A stretch of DNA of 64,000 nucleotides, taken from contig OY282446.1 in NCBI GenBank assembly GCA_958295975.1, positions 845,289 to 909,288 on the forward strand, read 5' to 3'. The notes under the pieces are model-generated. The model did no database searches. It was not told the DNA's origin and saw only the letters and a list, made by a program, of their open reading frames with translations. Source of the DNA: Tepidiformaceae bacterium (GTDB lineage: Bacteria; Chloroflexota; Dehalococcoidia; Tepidiformales; Tepidiformaceae). The position numbers and the translations under genes were made by a program. Numbering within the stretch: the stretch's first letter is position 1; each line of letters opens with the position of its first letter. Positions 51,679-61,748 of this stretch are shown piece by piece.

Positions 51679-53034
51679 ATGCCGCGCCGGATGCGGAATC
51701 ACCGTCTCCTCACCTGGTTGTATCCGGGGATGCACATCAAGCGCTGGCTGCTGCTCCTCGTGATCGGCATGTCCCTGCTCAGCCTGGGCGTGGCCTACCT
51801 GCTGCGCGAGGCCTACCTGACCTACGATTTTCCGGGCGCGGCGTGGTACCTCACGCTGCAGTTCATCCCGCGCTGGGGGCGCGGCGCCATCTTCGTGCTG
51901 GCGGCGCTGGGGGCGGTCTGCCTCGCCTTCTGGAAGCTGAACGCCTCGCTGCTCTACGCCTTCATGCGGCCCGCCGACGAGAAGCGCGACATGGCGCGTT
52001 CGCTCTACGCGCGGCGCGTGCTGAGCCGCGGGCCGCGCATCGTGGCGATGGGCGGGGGCACGGGGCTGTCCGTGCTGCTGCGGGGGCTGAAGGAGTACTC
52101 CAGCAACCTCACGGCCATCGTCACGGTGGCCGACGACGGCGGCTCCTCGGGGCGGCTGCGGCAGGAGTTCAACGTGGTCGCGCCCGGCGACATCCGCCAG
52201 TGCATCGCCGCGCTGGCCGAATCCGAGCCGCTCATGACGCGCCTGTTCCAGTACCGCTTCCAGACCGGCGACGGCCTCGAGGGGCACTCCTTCGGCAACC
52301 TCTTCATCGTGGCCATGGCCAGCGTCACGGGCAGCTTCGAGACCGCCGTGCACGAGGTGGGGCGCGTGCTCAACGTGCGCGGGGCCATCCTGCCCTCCAC
52401 GGTGGTGGACGTGACGCTCTCGGCGCGCACGCAGGACGGCGAGCTGGTGCACGGGGAGCACACCATCACGGAGCAGGGGGCCTGCATCCGCGAGCTCTAC
52501 CTGAACCCGCCGCACGCGGAGGCGCACCCCGACGCGGTGCGCGCCATCCTCGACGCGGACCTCGTGGTGATCGGGCCGGGCAGCCTCTACACGAGCGTGC
52601 TGCCGAACCTGCTGGTGGAGGACCTGCGGCAGGCGCTGCTGGCCACGAGCGCGCAGCGCCTGTTCGTGTGCAACGTGGCCACGGAGCACGGCGAGACGGA
52701 CGAGTTCGGCGTGGCCGAGCACATCGAGGCGGTGCTGCGGCACACGGCCCCGGGCATCCTCGACGCGGTGGTGGCCAACGACAACATCGCCAGCCTGCCG
52801 GAAGCGTGGCGCTCCGATCCGGTGGCCCTCGCCCAGCCCGACGCGCGCGTCTTCCGCGACCTGCGCGTGGTGCAGGCGGACGTGGTGGCGGACGCGAACC
52901 GCTACCGCCACGATTTCACCAAGCTCGCCGCCACCGTGCTCGACGTGTACCATGGGCGGGAGAACGGCGCGCCCGCGCCCGCGGCGCTGCCCGCGAACGA
53001 GCCCGCCGAGGAGGCCGTGCTGGCCGCACGCTGA
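51679..53034 (+). CDS. yvcK: Gluconeogenesis factor YvcK/GlmR, membrane-anchored
   Basis: This 451-residue protein has two N-terminal membrane helices (about residues 20-40 and 60-80) ahead of the CofD-like Rossmann domain: IVAMGGGTGLSVLLRGLKEY, VADDGGSSGRLRQEF and PGDIRQCIAAL. GPGSLYTSVLPNLLV is also typical. The family regulates peptidoglycan precursor supply and binds UDP-GlcNAc. The stop overlaps secG by one base (TGATG). Confidence 0.93.
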   Translation: MPRRMRNHRLLTWLYPGMHIKRWLLLLVIGMSLLSLGVAYLLREAYLTYDFPGAAWYLTLQFIPRWGRGAIFVLAALGAVCLAFWKLNASLLYAFMRPADEKRDMARSLYARRVLSRGPRIVAMGGGTGLSVLLRGLKEYSSNLTAIVTVADDGGSSGRLRQEFNVVAPGDIRQCIAALAESEPLMTRLFQYRFQTGDGLEGHSFGNLFIVAMASVTGSFETAVHEVGRVLNVRGAILPSTVVDVTLSARTQDGELVHGEHTITEQGACIRELYLNPPHAEAHPDAVRAILDADLVVIGPGSLYTSVLPNLLVEDLRQALLATSAQRLFVCNVATEHGETDEFGVAEHIEAVLRHTAPGILDAVVANDNIASLPEAWRSDPVALAQPDARVFRDLRVVQADVVADANRYRHDFTKLAATVLDVYHGRENGAPAPAALPANEPAEEAVLAAR

Positions 53035-53252
53035 TGCTGAACGCGATCCAGATCATCGTCTCCATCCTGCTCGTGACCGCGGTGCTGCTGCAGGTCAAGG
53101 GCTCGGGCTTCGGGGCGGCCCTCGGCGGCCTCTCCGGCGGCTCCGTGTACCGCACCAAGCGGGGCCTCGAAAAGACCCTCTTCCAGGCGACGATCGTGCT
53201 GGTCATCGTCTTCCTCTTCGTGTCCTTCCTGAGCGTTCAGTCGCAACGCTAG
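53034..53252 (+). CDS. secG: Preprotein translocase subunit SecG
   Basis: This 72-residue protein has two membrane helices, IQIIVSILLVTAVLLQ and TIVLVIVFLFVSFLS, around the conserved loop VKGSGFGAALGGLSGG...TKRGLEK. It stimulates the SecYEG channel. Coupled to yvcK. Confidence 0.93.
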   Translation: MLNAIQIIVSILLVTAVLLQVKGSGFGAALGGLSGGSVYRTKRGLEKTLFQATIVLVIVFLFVSFLSVQSQR

Positions 53253-53262
53253 GCCGCGCCGC

Positions 53263-54924
53263 ATGACTCGGGCGGTTGCGAACACGCGGCGCGCCTGGCT
53301 TCCCATCGCCGCGCTGCTGGCCGGGGCCGCTGCCGTGGGCGCGCTCGCGCTGCTGCTGCTGGGCCGCGACGGCGTCGCGCCCGCCGCCCCGCCCGCCACG
53401 TCCGCCGCCGGCAGCCGCTACGTGGAGGGCGTGATCGGGGCGTGGCGGCGCGTCAATCCCCTCTTCGCCGCGGGCAACCCCGCCGACGAGGATCTGTCGC
53501 GGCTCGTGTTCGCGGGGCTGTTGCGCGTGGACCACGACGGGCGGCTGCTGCCGGACCTCGCCCCCCTGCCCGCGGTCAGCGACGACGGCCTCACCTACAC
53601 CTTCCGCCTGCACCCCGGCCTGCGCTGGCACGACGGCGCGCCGCTGCGCTCCCTCGACGTGGCCTTCACGGTGGCGCGCATCGTGGCGCCGGACTTCCGC
53701 GGCCCGCCGGAGCTGGCCGCGGCGTGGTCGGACGTGGAGGTGCTGACGCCGGACCTGGGCACGGTCGTCTTCCGCCTGTCCGCGCCGAACGCGCCCTTCC
53801 TCGCGCGCTACGCCACCATCGGCATCCTGCCCGAGCACCTGCTGCAGGGGCTGGACGGGGCGGCGCTCTACGACGCGCCCTTCAACGCGCGTCCAGTGGG
53901 GACCGGCCCCTACCGCCTCGAATCGCTCACGACGCTCGACGCCACGCTGCGGGCGTGGCCGCGCTACCACCTCGGACGGCCGGGCATCGAGACCATCGCC
54001 TTCCGCTTCCTGCCCGATTTCCCGGCGGCGCGCGAGGCGCTGGAGGCGGGCGCGATCGACGGCGTGCTGCTGCGCCGCGCGCCCGAGGCCGCGCAGGCCG
54101 CCGCCCTCGACGGCATCGCGGGGTACGCGCGCATGGACCTGCAGCGCTCCGCCGCCTTCACGCTCTACCTGAACAACGCCGAGGCCGAGCTGTTCCGCGA
54201 CGCGCGCGTGCGCGAGGCCATCTCGCGGGCCATCGACCGCGACGCGCTGGCGGAGTCGCCCCTGCTGGGGCTGGCCACGCCGTCGGCGTCGGCCATCGCG
54301 CCGGGCGTGTGGGCCCACGACCCCGCGCTCGACGGGCGGCACGGCGATCCCGCGGAGGCCGCCGCGCTGCTGGCCGAGGCGGGCTGGGAGCGCAGCCCCG
54401 CCACGGGCGCGCTCGTGCGCGACGGGGCCGAGTTCCGCTTCACCATCCGCACGGGCGACGATCCGCTGCACGTGGCCCTCGCCCTGGCCGTGGCCGGGCA
54501 GCTCGAGGCGCTCGGCATCCGCGCCGCCGTGGCCAGCACCAGCTTCACCGTGCTGCGCCGCGACTTCCTCGACGCGCGCGGCTACGACGCCGCCCTCACG
54601 GGCTGGGACCAGGGCCCCGATCCCGACCCCTACTTCGCCTGGCACAGCTCGCAGGCGCGCCCCCCCGGCGGCAACGTGGCCAGCTACGGCGGCATCGTCA
54701 TCGACGCCCTGCTGGAGCGCGGGCGCACCACGCTGGACCCGCTCGTGCGGCGCGACGCCTACGCGCAGTTCCAGGAGCTGTGGCGGCGCGAGGTTCCCAG
54801 CGTCGTCCTCGCCTATCCGCGCCTGCGCTACCTGCGCGCGGAGACGGTGCGCGCGCCCGCCATCGGCGTGCTCTTCAGCCCCGCCGACCGCTTCCTCAAC
54901 GTGCATCAGTGGCGGATCGCATGA
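53263..54924 (+). CDS. ABC transporter substrate-binding protein (family 5)
   Basis: This 553-residue exported protein has an N-terminal helix and a family 5 peptide/nickel-type binding fold: VNPLFAAGNPADEDLSRLVF, TYTFRLHPGLRWHDGAPL, PVGTGPYRLE and YDAALTGWDQGPDPDPYFAWHSSQ. It has no lipobox, so it is anchored by its N-terminal helix or released. No permease genes flank it. It is coupled to the SAM hydrolase gene by a 4-base overlap. Confidence 0.9.
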   Translation: MTRAVANTRRAWLPIAALLAGAAAVGALALLLLGRDGVAPAAPPATSAAGSRYVEGVIGAWRRVNPLFAAGNPADEDLSRLVFAGLLRVDHDGRLLPDLAPLPAVSDDGLTYTFRLHPGLRWHDGAPLRSLDVAFTVARIVAPDFRGPPELAAAWSDVEVLTPDLGTVVFRLSAPNAPFLARYATIGILPEHLLQGLDGAALYDAPFNARPVGTGPYRLESLTTLDATLRAWPRYHLGRPGIETIAFRFLPDFPAAREALEAGAIDGVLLRRAPEAAQAAALDGIAGYARMDLQRSAAFTLYLNNAEAELFRDARVREAISRAIDRDALAESPLLGLATPSASAIAPGVWAHDPALDGRHGDPAEAAALLAEAGWERSPATGALVRDGAEFRFTIRTGDDPLHVALALAVAGQLEALGIRAAVASTSFTVLRRDFLDARGYDAALTGWDQGPDPDPYFAWHSSQARPPGGNVASYGGIVIDALLERGRTTLDPLVRRDAYAQFQELWRREVPSVVLAYPRLRYLRAETVRAPAIGVLFSPADRFLNVHQWRIA

Positions 54925-55754
54925 GCGCGCCGATGCCGGTTTTCCTGCTCACGGACTTCGGCGCGCGCGACGCCTACGCGGGCCAGGTGCGGGCCGTGCT
55001 CGCCGCGCTCGCGCCGGGGGCGCCCGTGTTCGACCTCACGCACGAGGTGGAGCCGTACGCCATCGGGGAGGGCGCGTGGCTGCTCGAAACCTGCCTGCCC
55101 GTCCTGCCCGCGCCGTCGGTGGCGCTGGCGGTCGTCGATCCGGGCGTGGGCGGCGAGCGCCTGCCCGTGGCCGTGCGCGTTCCCGACGGTGCGGGCGCGG
55201 CGCGCTATCTCGTGGGCCCCGACAACGGCCTGCTCTCGGCGCTCGCGCCCGACGACGCGCGCCCCGAGCGCCCCGCCGCGCGTCCCCTGCCCGCGGGCGT
55301 CGAGGCGCGCCGCATCGAGAGTCCGCGGGCGCGGCGCGCGTCCGTGAGCGCCACCTTCCACGGGCGCGACCTGTTCGCGCCCGCCGCCGCCCTCATCGCG
55401 CGCGAGGGGGGCATCGAGGGGCTCGGCCCCGCGCTCGACGCGCTCACGCTGCTGCCGCCCTTCGCGGGCGTCCCCGACGGCGCGGGCGGGCTACGCGGAA
55501 CGGTCGCGCACGTGGACCGCTACGGGAACCTGGTCACGACCGTGCGCGCGGAGCAGGCACCGCCCGCCTTCACGCTGGAGGCGGGCGGCCACCGCATCGG
55601 GCGTCTGGTCCGCACCTTCGGCGACGTTCCCCGCGGAACGCTCGCCTGCCACGTCGATTCCAGCGGCTTCCTCGCCATCGCCGAGCGCGAGGGCTCCGCC
55701 GCCGCCCGCACGGGCCTGCGCCGCGGCGACGGCGTGCGCCTCAGGCCGCGATGA
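54921..55754 (+). CDS. SAM hydroxide adenosyltransferase (SAM hydrolase, DUF62)
   Basis: This 277-residue protein belongs to the chlorinase/fluorinase superfamily but, like most members, should use water to hydrolyse SAM to adenosine and methionine. Motifs are FLLTDFGARDAYAGQ, VFDLTHEVEPY, VALAVVDPGVGGER, LVGPDNGLLS and ATFHGRDLFAPAAA. It overlaps fmt by 4 bases. Confidence 0.93.
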   Translation: MSAPMPVFLLTDFGARDAYAGQVRAVLAALAPGAPVFDLTHEVEPYAIGEGAWLLETCLPVLPAPSVALAVVDPGVGGERLPVAVRVPDGAGAARYLVGPDNGLLSALAPDDARPERPAARPLPAGVEARRIESPRARRASVSATFHGRDLFAPAAALIAREGGIEGLGPALDALTLLPPFAGVPDGAGGLRGTVAHVDRYGNLVTTVRAEQAPPAFTLEAGGHRIGRLVRTFGDVPRGTLACHVDSSGFLAIAEREGSAAARTGLRRGDGVRLRPR

Positions 55755-56700
55755 GCGAAGCCGCCGCCGCGCGCACGGTCTTCATGGGCACGCCGCCGTT
55801 CGCCGTGCCCGCCCTGCGCGCGCTGGCGGAGGCGGGCCACGACGTGCGCCTCGTGGTGGCGCGTCCCGACCGTCCCGCCGGGCGCGGGGGACGCGCGCGC
55901 GCGCCCGCGGTCAAGGCGGAGGCCGAACGCCTCGGCGCGCCCGTCTTCCAGCCGGAGTCGTTCGCGGACGCCGACGCGGTGGCGACGCTCGCCGCCGTCG
56001 AGCCGGACCTCATCGTGGTGGCGGCCTACGGGCGCATCCTGCCGCGCGCGGTGCTGGCGCTGCCCCGCCGCGGCATCCTCAACGTGCATCCCTCGCTGCT
56101 GCCGCGCTGGCGGGGCCCCTCGCCCGTGGCCACCGCCATCCTCGCGGGCGACGAGCGCACGGGCGTCTCCATCATGGAGCCGACGGCGCGCATGGACGCC
56201 GGTCCGGTCGTGGCCGCGCGCGCGTTCCCCATCGGGCCCGCGGAGAGCGCGGGCGCGCTGGAGGCGCGGCTGGCGGAGGCGGGCGCGGACCTGCTCGTGG
56301 AAACCCTGCCCGGCTGGCTCGCGGGCGAAACGCGGGCCGCGCCCCAGGACGAGTCCCGCGCCACCGTCTGCCGCCTGCTGGCGAAAAGCGACGGCCACCT
56401 GCGCGCGGCGATGACCGCCGTCGAGGCCGAACGCGCCGTGCGCGCCTGCGACCCGTGGCCGGGCGCCTTCGTGCGCTACGCGGGCGCACGGCTGGCCGTC
56501 TGGCGCGCGCACGTGGAACCCGCCAGCGCCGGGGGGCTCGCGCCGGGCACCCTCACGCGCGCGGGGACGGCGCCCGCCATCGCCTTCCGCGAGGGGCTGC
56601 TCGCGCTCGACGAGGTGCAGCGCGCGGGCGGACGGCGCGTCTCCGGCGAGGCCTTCCTGAACGGCGAGCGGGGCCGTCTGGCCGCCGCCGCGGGCCTCGC

Positions 56701-56704
<4 letters not shown>
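55751..56704 (+). CDS. fmt: Methionyl-tRNA formyltransferase
   Basis: This 317-residue enzyme formylates initiator Met-tRNA. It has VFMGTPPFAVPALRAL at the N-terminus, the catalytic Asn-His region GILNVHPSLLPRWRGPSPV near residue 105 and TGVSIMEPTARMDAGPV. The C-terminal domain begins near 210 (ATVCRLLAKSDG). It overlaps both neighbours (ATGA and GTGA). Confidence 0.96.
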
Positions 56705-57742
<1,038 letters not shown>

Positions 57743-57771
<29 letters not shown>

Positions 57772-58096
57772 GCGCGAAGCTCCCCAGCGCCAGCCCCAGC
57801 CCCAGCGCGAAGGCCGCGCGCAGGTCGATCCAGGCGTGCACGTCGCCGCGCACGACGGGCGCGGCCAGCACGCCCACGCGCGCGCCGTCGATGGCCGCGT
57901 CCCGCGCCGCCAGGGCCGCCACCGCGCTCCCCCGCACGGTCGCCCGCCGCGCCCGCAACGCGCCGATGGCGGCGCGCCCGGCGTCGACCGTCTCCGCCTC
58001 CAGGCGCAGCACCGCCGACTGCCCGACCGTCGCCGTCCCGGCGCGCACCTCGTCCACGCGCGCGCGCTCGATCGTGACCCGGTCCGGCGGCGTCAT
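57743..58096 (-). CDS. Short repeat protein with C-terminal membrane helix
   Basis: This 117-residue protein is built of roughly 8-residue repeats of the type A-x-[VI]-x-A-x-x-A/V (ARVDEVRAGTATVGQS, ETVDAGRAAIGALRARRATV), suggesting a small beta-helix. It ends in one membrane helix, AAFALGLGLALGSFALSLAR. Similar small repeat-plus-anchor proteins are common in Chloroflexota. It overlaps the convergent rlmN end by 29 bases. The function is unknown. Confidence 0.65.
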
Positions 58097-58133
58097 GTGC
58101 GCACCCACGCTAGACGGCGGCACGGGGAAGGGC

Positions 58134-58139
58134 AATGCT
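58134..58139 (+). promoter_or_regulatory. -10 element, leaderless promoter of queA
   Basis: AATGCT ends 6 bases before GTG 58146. Confidence 0.4.
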
Positions 58140-58145
58140 GCGCGC

Positions 58146-59162
58146 GTGCGGACCGCCGATTTCGACTACGCGCTGCCGCCCGATCTGATCGCCCAGCAGC
58201 CGCTGGAGCCGCGCGACGCCGCCCGCCTGATGGTCGTCTCCCGCAGGGCGCGCGCCTTCGCCCACCACCACGTGCGCGACCTCCCCGCGCTGCTGCGGGC
58301 GGGCGACCTGCTGGTGCTGAACGACACGCGCGTGATGGCCGCGCGGCTCACGGGGGCGCGCGCCGACACGGGCGGGCGCGTCGAGCTGCTGCTCCTGCGC
58401 GAACGCGACGGCGGCGGCTGGGATGCGCTCGTGCGTCCGCTGCGCGCGGCGCGCCCGGGGCGGCGCTTCCGGCTGGACGCCAGCGACGGCCCCCTGGGCG
58501 CGACCGTGATCGAGCGCGCGGGCGAGACCGCCGCCGTGGCCTTCGAGCGGCCCATCGATCCGGCCAGCGCCGGAAGCGTGCCCCTGCCGCCCTACGTGCG
58601 CGGCTTCCGCGGCGACCCTGAGCGCTACCAGACCGTCTTCGCGCGCGAGGCCCGCAGCGCCGCCGCCCCCACGGCGGGGCTGCACTTCACGCCCGCCCTG
58701 TTCGCGCGGCTGGCGGCGGCGGGCGTCGAACGCGCCTTCCTCACGCTCGAGGTGGGGGCGGGCACCTTCCGCCCGGTGCGCGTCGAGGACCCCGCCGGGC
58801 ACGAGCTGCCGCCCGAACGCTACCGCCTGCCGCCCGCAACCGCCGCCGCCATCCGCGCCGCCCGCGCCGGGGGTCGCCGCGTGGTGGCCGTGGGCACGAC
58901 CGTGACGCGCACGCTGGAGCACGCCCTCGGCGAGACGGGCGGCGGGCAGACGGAGGGCGAGACCGCACTCTTCATCCGGCCCGGCCACCGCTTCGCCGCC
59001 GTGGACGCGCTGCTCACGAACTTCCACCTGCCGCGCTCGACGCTGCTCATGCTCGTGGCCGCCTTCGCCGGGCGCGAGCTGATCCTCGACGCCTACGCGG
59101 AGGCCGTGCGCGAGCGCTACCGCTTCTACAGCTTCGGCGACGCCATGCTGCTGGTTCCCTGA
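58146..59162 (+). CDS. queA: tRNA preQ1(34) S-adenosylmethionine ribosyltransferase-isomerase
   Basis: This 338-residue enzyme makes epoxyqueuosine in tRNA. Motifs are FDYALPPDLIAQQPLEPRD, LLVLNDTRVMAARLTG, AAPTAGLHFTPALFARL and the end FYSFGDAMLLVP. No tgt is in the window. It overlaps the convergent mutY end by 37 bases. Confidence 0.95.
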   Translation: MRTADFDYALPPDLIAQQPLEPRDAARLMVVSRRARAFAHHHVRDLPALLRAGDLLVLNDTRVMAARLTGARADTGGRVELLLLRERDGGGWDALVRPLRAARPGRRFRLDASDGPLGATVIERAGETAAVAFERPIDPASAGSVPLPPYVRGFRGDPERYQTVFAREARSAAAPTAGLHFTPALFARLAAAGVERAFLTLEVGAGTFRPVRVEDPAGHELPPERYRLPPATAAAIRAARAGGRRVVAVGTTVTRTLEHALGETGGGQTEGETALFIRPGHRFAAVDALLTNFHLPRSTLLMLVAAFAGRELILDAYAEAVRERYRFYSFGDAMLLVP

Positions 59163-60028
59163 GCGGCGCCCTCCCCGGCCAGCTCCCAGCGCCCCTCCCG
59201 CGGGGCCGCGAGGCCGTCGCGCGCGAGCGCGTCGAGGTAGCGTTCGCAGTGGGGGCGGTGCCGCGCGGGCAGGCGCGCCACGATCTCCTCCGTCCGCAGG
59301 GGCGCGCCCTCCGCCAGCATGGCCACGATCCGCCCCCGCGCGAAGCGGGCGGTGAGCGGGAACGGCGCGGCGGGGGCCTTCGCGGGCGGCTCCGGCGGCG
59401 CGGGACGGCCCGCGGCCAGCCAGGCGCACTCCCCCGCCAGCGGGCACTCCCCACAGGCGGGCGCGGAGGCGCGGCAGACGAGCGCGCCCAGGTCCATCAC
59501 GGCCAGCTGGTGGTCGCGCGCGCCGCGCGAGGGCAGCCAGTCCGTGGCGACGGCCCGCAGGCGCGCGTTCGGGAGCGTGGGCGCGACGGCCTCGCCCAGC
59601 AGCGCGCGCGCCGTCACGCGCGCCACGTTCGTGTCCAGCGCCGCCGTGCGCCGCCCGCCCGCGAAGCAGGCCACGGCGGCGGCGGTGTAGGGCCCCACGC
59701 CGGGCAGCGCGCGCAGCTCCCGTTCGTCGGCGGGGACGGCGCCGAAGCGCTCCAGCGACTCCGCCGCCGCGCGCCAGAGGTTCACGGCGCGGCGGTTGTA
59801 GCCCAGGCCCGACCACGCGCGGATGACCGCCGCGCGCGGGGCCCGCGTCAGGCTGGCGGCGTCCGGCCAGCGCGCCAGCCAGGCTTCGTAGCGCGGACGC
59901 ACGCGCGCGACCTGCGTCTGCTGCAGCATCACCTCGGAGACGAGCACGGCGTAGGGGTCGCGCGTCAGCCGCCAGGGGAGGTCGTGCCGCCCGTGCGCGC
60001 GATGCCAGCGGCCCAGCGCCCGCCGCAT
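59126..60028 (-). CDS. mutY: Adenine DNA glycosylase MutY-like
   Basis: This 300-residue HhH-GPD glycosylase removes A opposite 8-oxoG. It has PWRLTRDPYAVLVSEVMLQQ with the catalytic Glu and TQVARV after it, LPGVGPYTAAAVACFAGG, the catalytic Asp in ALDTNVARV, and a 4Fe-4S loop CRASAPACGECPLAGEC. It lacks the C-terminal MutT-like domain that reads 8-oxoG; instead about 70 residues form a winged-helix-like tail (GRIVAMLAEGAPLRTEEIVARL). ATG 60028. Confidence 0.92.
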   Translation of the reverse strand: MRRALGRWHRAHGRHDLPWRLTRDPYAVLVSEVMLQQTQVARVRPRYEAWLARWPDAASLTRAPRAAVIRAWSGLGYNRRAVNLWRAAAESLERFGAVPADERELRALPGVGPYTAAAVACFAGGRRTAALDTNVARVTARALLGEAVAPTLPNARLRAVATDWLPSRGARDHQLAVMDLGALVCRASAPACGECPLAGECAWLAAGRPAPPEPPAKAPAAPFPLTARFARGRIVAMLAEGAPLRTEEIVARLPARHRPHCERYLDALARDGLAAPREGRWELAGEGAAQGTSSMASPKL

Positions 60029-60047
60029 GCGCGCGGGGCGCTCCGCC

Positions 60048-60791
60048 TCAGTCGTCGTCGTCGCGCTCCCCGTCGCCGTCCGCGCCGCGCGCCGCGGGCA
60101 CGAGCGCGATGCCGTCCTCGTCGCGCCGCCGCGCGCGCTTGCGCGGGGGGACGGTCTCGATGCGCTCGATCAGGCGCGCGAGCGCGTCGGCGGACGTTCC
60201 CGCGGGGACGACCACGCCGCCCGCGCCGCCGTCGCGCAGCGCCGTCAGGTCCGCGCTGGCGGCGTCCGGCTCGACGGCCACGAGCAGGGGCGCGCCGCAG
60301 AGCATGGCCACGCGCGTGAGCGAGATGCGCCGCGCCAGCGTGAGCGCCCCGACCGGCGCGCGCACGAGCGCGGCGTCCAGGCCGAGCGTCGCCAGCGCAC
60401 GCAGCCGCGCCTCCTCCCACGCCTCGTCCGCCGCCAGCACGAGCCCGGGCTCGCCCCCGGCGACGTCGGCGGCGGAGGCCTGCGGGTCGGCGATGACGAA
60501 ATCGAGGCCCGCCTCGCGCAGGGCCGGGGCGCTGCCCGCGGCCAGCGACGCCACGTCCGCGCCGAGCAGCCCCTCGACGCCGCGCGCGGCCTCGACCGCG
60601 GATTCCGCGTCGGGGGCGGAGACGATGGCGAAGTCGGCGCCAGCGGCGAGCGCAGCGGCCGCTTCCTCCGCGCCGCCGCCGAGCGCGCCGAGCAGGAGCG
60701 CGCGACGCCGTTCGCGCGCGGGCGTTCCGAAGCCGAGCCGTCCGCCCTCGCTCCGCTGCTTCCGCCGGAGCGTCTCGCCGAGCCTGCCCAC
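60048..60791 (-). CDS. Hypothetical TIM-barrel-like protein
   Basis: This 247-residue protein alternates strands and helices as in a small alpha/beta barrel (GADFAIVSAPDAESAVEAAR, GLDFVIADPQASAADVAGG, APLLVAVEPDAASADL, GGAGGVVVPAGTS). It ends in a basic and then acidic low-complexity tail (PPRKRARRRDE, then DGDGERDDDD). The gene starts 4 bases after the dppC stop and ends about 20 bases before mutY. No catalytic residues were assigned. Confidence 0.65.
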   Translation of the reverse strand: MGRLGETLRRKQRSEGGRLGFGTPARERRRALLLGALGGGAEEAAAALAAGADFAIVSAPDAESAVEAARGVEGLLGADVASLAAGSAPALREAGLDFVIADPQASAADVAGGEPGLVLAADEAWEEARLRALATLGLDAALVRAPVGALTLARRISLTRVAMLCGAPLLVAVEPDAASADLTALRDGGAGGVVVPAGTSADALARLIERIETVPPRKRARRRDEDGIALVPAARGADGDGERDDDD

Positions 60792-60795
60792 GGTG

Positions 60796-61734
60796 CTAGA
60801 TGAGCCCGCTGCCGCGCAGCCGCGGGTCCAGCGTGTCGCGGATCGAGTCGCCGAGGAAGTTGAAGGCCAGCACCGTGAGCGCGAGCGCCGCGCCCGGGAA
60901 CACCGGCAGCCACCAGGCGCGGGTGAGGTACTCGCGCGCGTTCGGCCCGATGTCCACGCCCCACGAGGGCTCCGTGGGGTCGAGCCCCAGCCCGAGGAAG
61001 GACAGCCCCGCCTCGGCGAGGATGGCCGCGGGGATGATGATGCTGGCGTTGACGATGGCCAGCGGCAGCAGGTTCGGCAGGATGTGGCGGAACATGATGC
61101 GGACGCTCGAAGCGCCCACGACGCGCGCCGATTCCGCGTAGGTGGAGGCCGATTCCTGGATCACGTTGCCGCGCAACACGAGCGTCGTGAGGGGTGAGAA
61201 GGTGAAGGCGAGGGCGAACATGATGACCGTGACGCTTCGTTCGAACGCCGCCGTGAAGAGGATGAGCCAGAGCAGACCGGGTACGGCGATGATGATCTCG
61301 ATCATGCGTGAGAAGAACGTATCGACGAACCCTTTCAGGAAGCCCATCGCCAGCGAGAGGGCGGTGGCCACGACGATGGAGATGCCGACGGCGCCGATGC
61401 CGATCATGAGCGCCGGGCGCGCCCCGTAGAGCACGCGCGACCACATGTCCAGGCCCCCGCGGTTCGTGCCCATCCACCAGTTGGGACCGGGCTCCTGCAG
61501 GAAGACCCTGGTCACGCCCTCCGGCTTCTCCACGCGGCTCTTCCCCGCGCCGGTGGTATTGAGCCAGGGCGCGAAGGCGGCGGCGACGACGACGATCAGG
61601 ATGAAGAGAATGCTGAGCGTGCCCAGCGGCTGCAGGCGCATGAAACGCCAGATTGCCCGCCACCCCTTCGCGAGGCGGCTCTCCTCGGGCTCGAGGCTGA
61701 ATTCCTGTTCCGTGGCGGTGGCGGCGACGGCCAT
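60796..61734 (-). CDS. Dipeptide-type ABC transporter permease, DppC-like
   Basis: This 312-residue inner-membrane permease has an N-terminal OppC-type helix (LGTLSILFILIVVVAAAFAPW), GTNRGGLDMWSRVLYGARPAL and the EAA loop ESARVVGASSVRIMFRHILPN that docks the ATPase. The end is FNFLGDSIRDTLDPRLRG. Cotranscribed after dppB; the ATPase genes are not in the window. Confidence 0.93.
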   Translation of the reverse strand: MAVAATATEQEFSLEPEESRLAKGWRAIWRFMRLQPLGTLSILFILIVVVAAAFAPWLNTTGAGKSRVEKPEGVTRVFLQEPGPNWWMGTNRGGLDMWSRVLYGARPALMIGIGAVGISIVVATALSLAMGFLKGFVDTFFSRMIEIIIAVPGLLWLILFTAAFERSVTVIMFALAFTFSPLTTLVLRGNVIQESASTYAESARVVGASSVRIMFRHILPNLLPLAIVNASIIIPAAILAEAGLSFLGLGLDPTEPSWGVDIGPNAREYLTRAWWLPVFPGAALALTVLAFNFLGDSIRDTLDPRLRGSGLI

Positions 61735-61748
61735 ATCGGTATCCCCGC

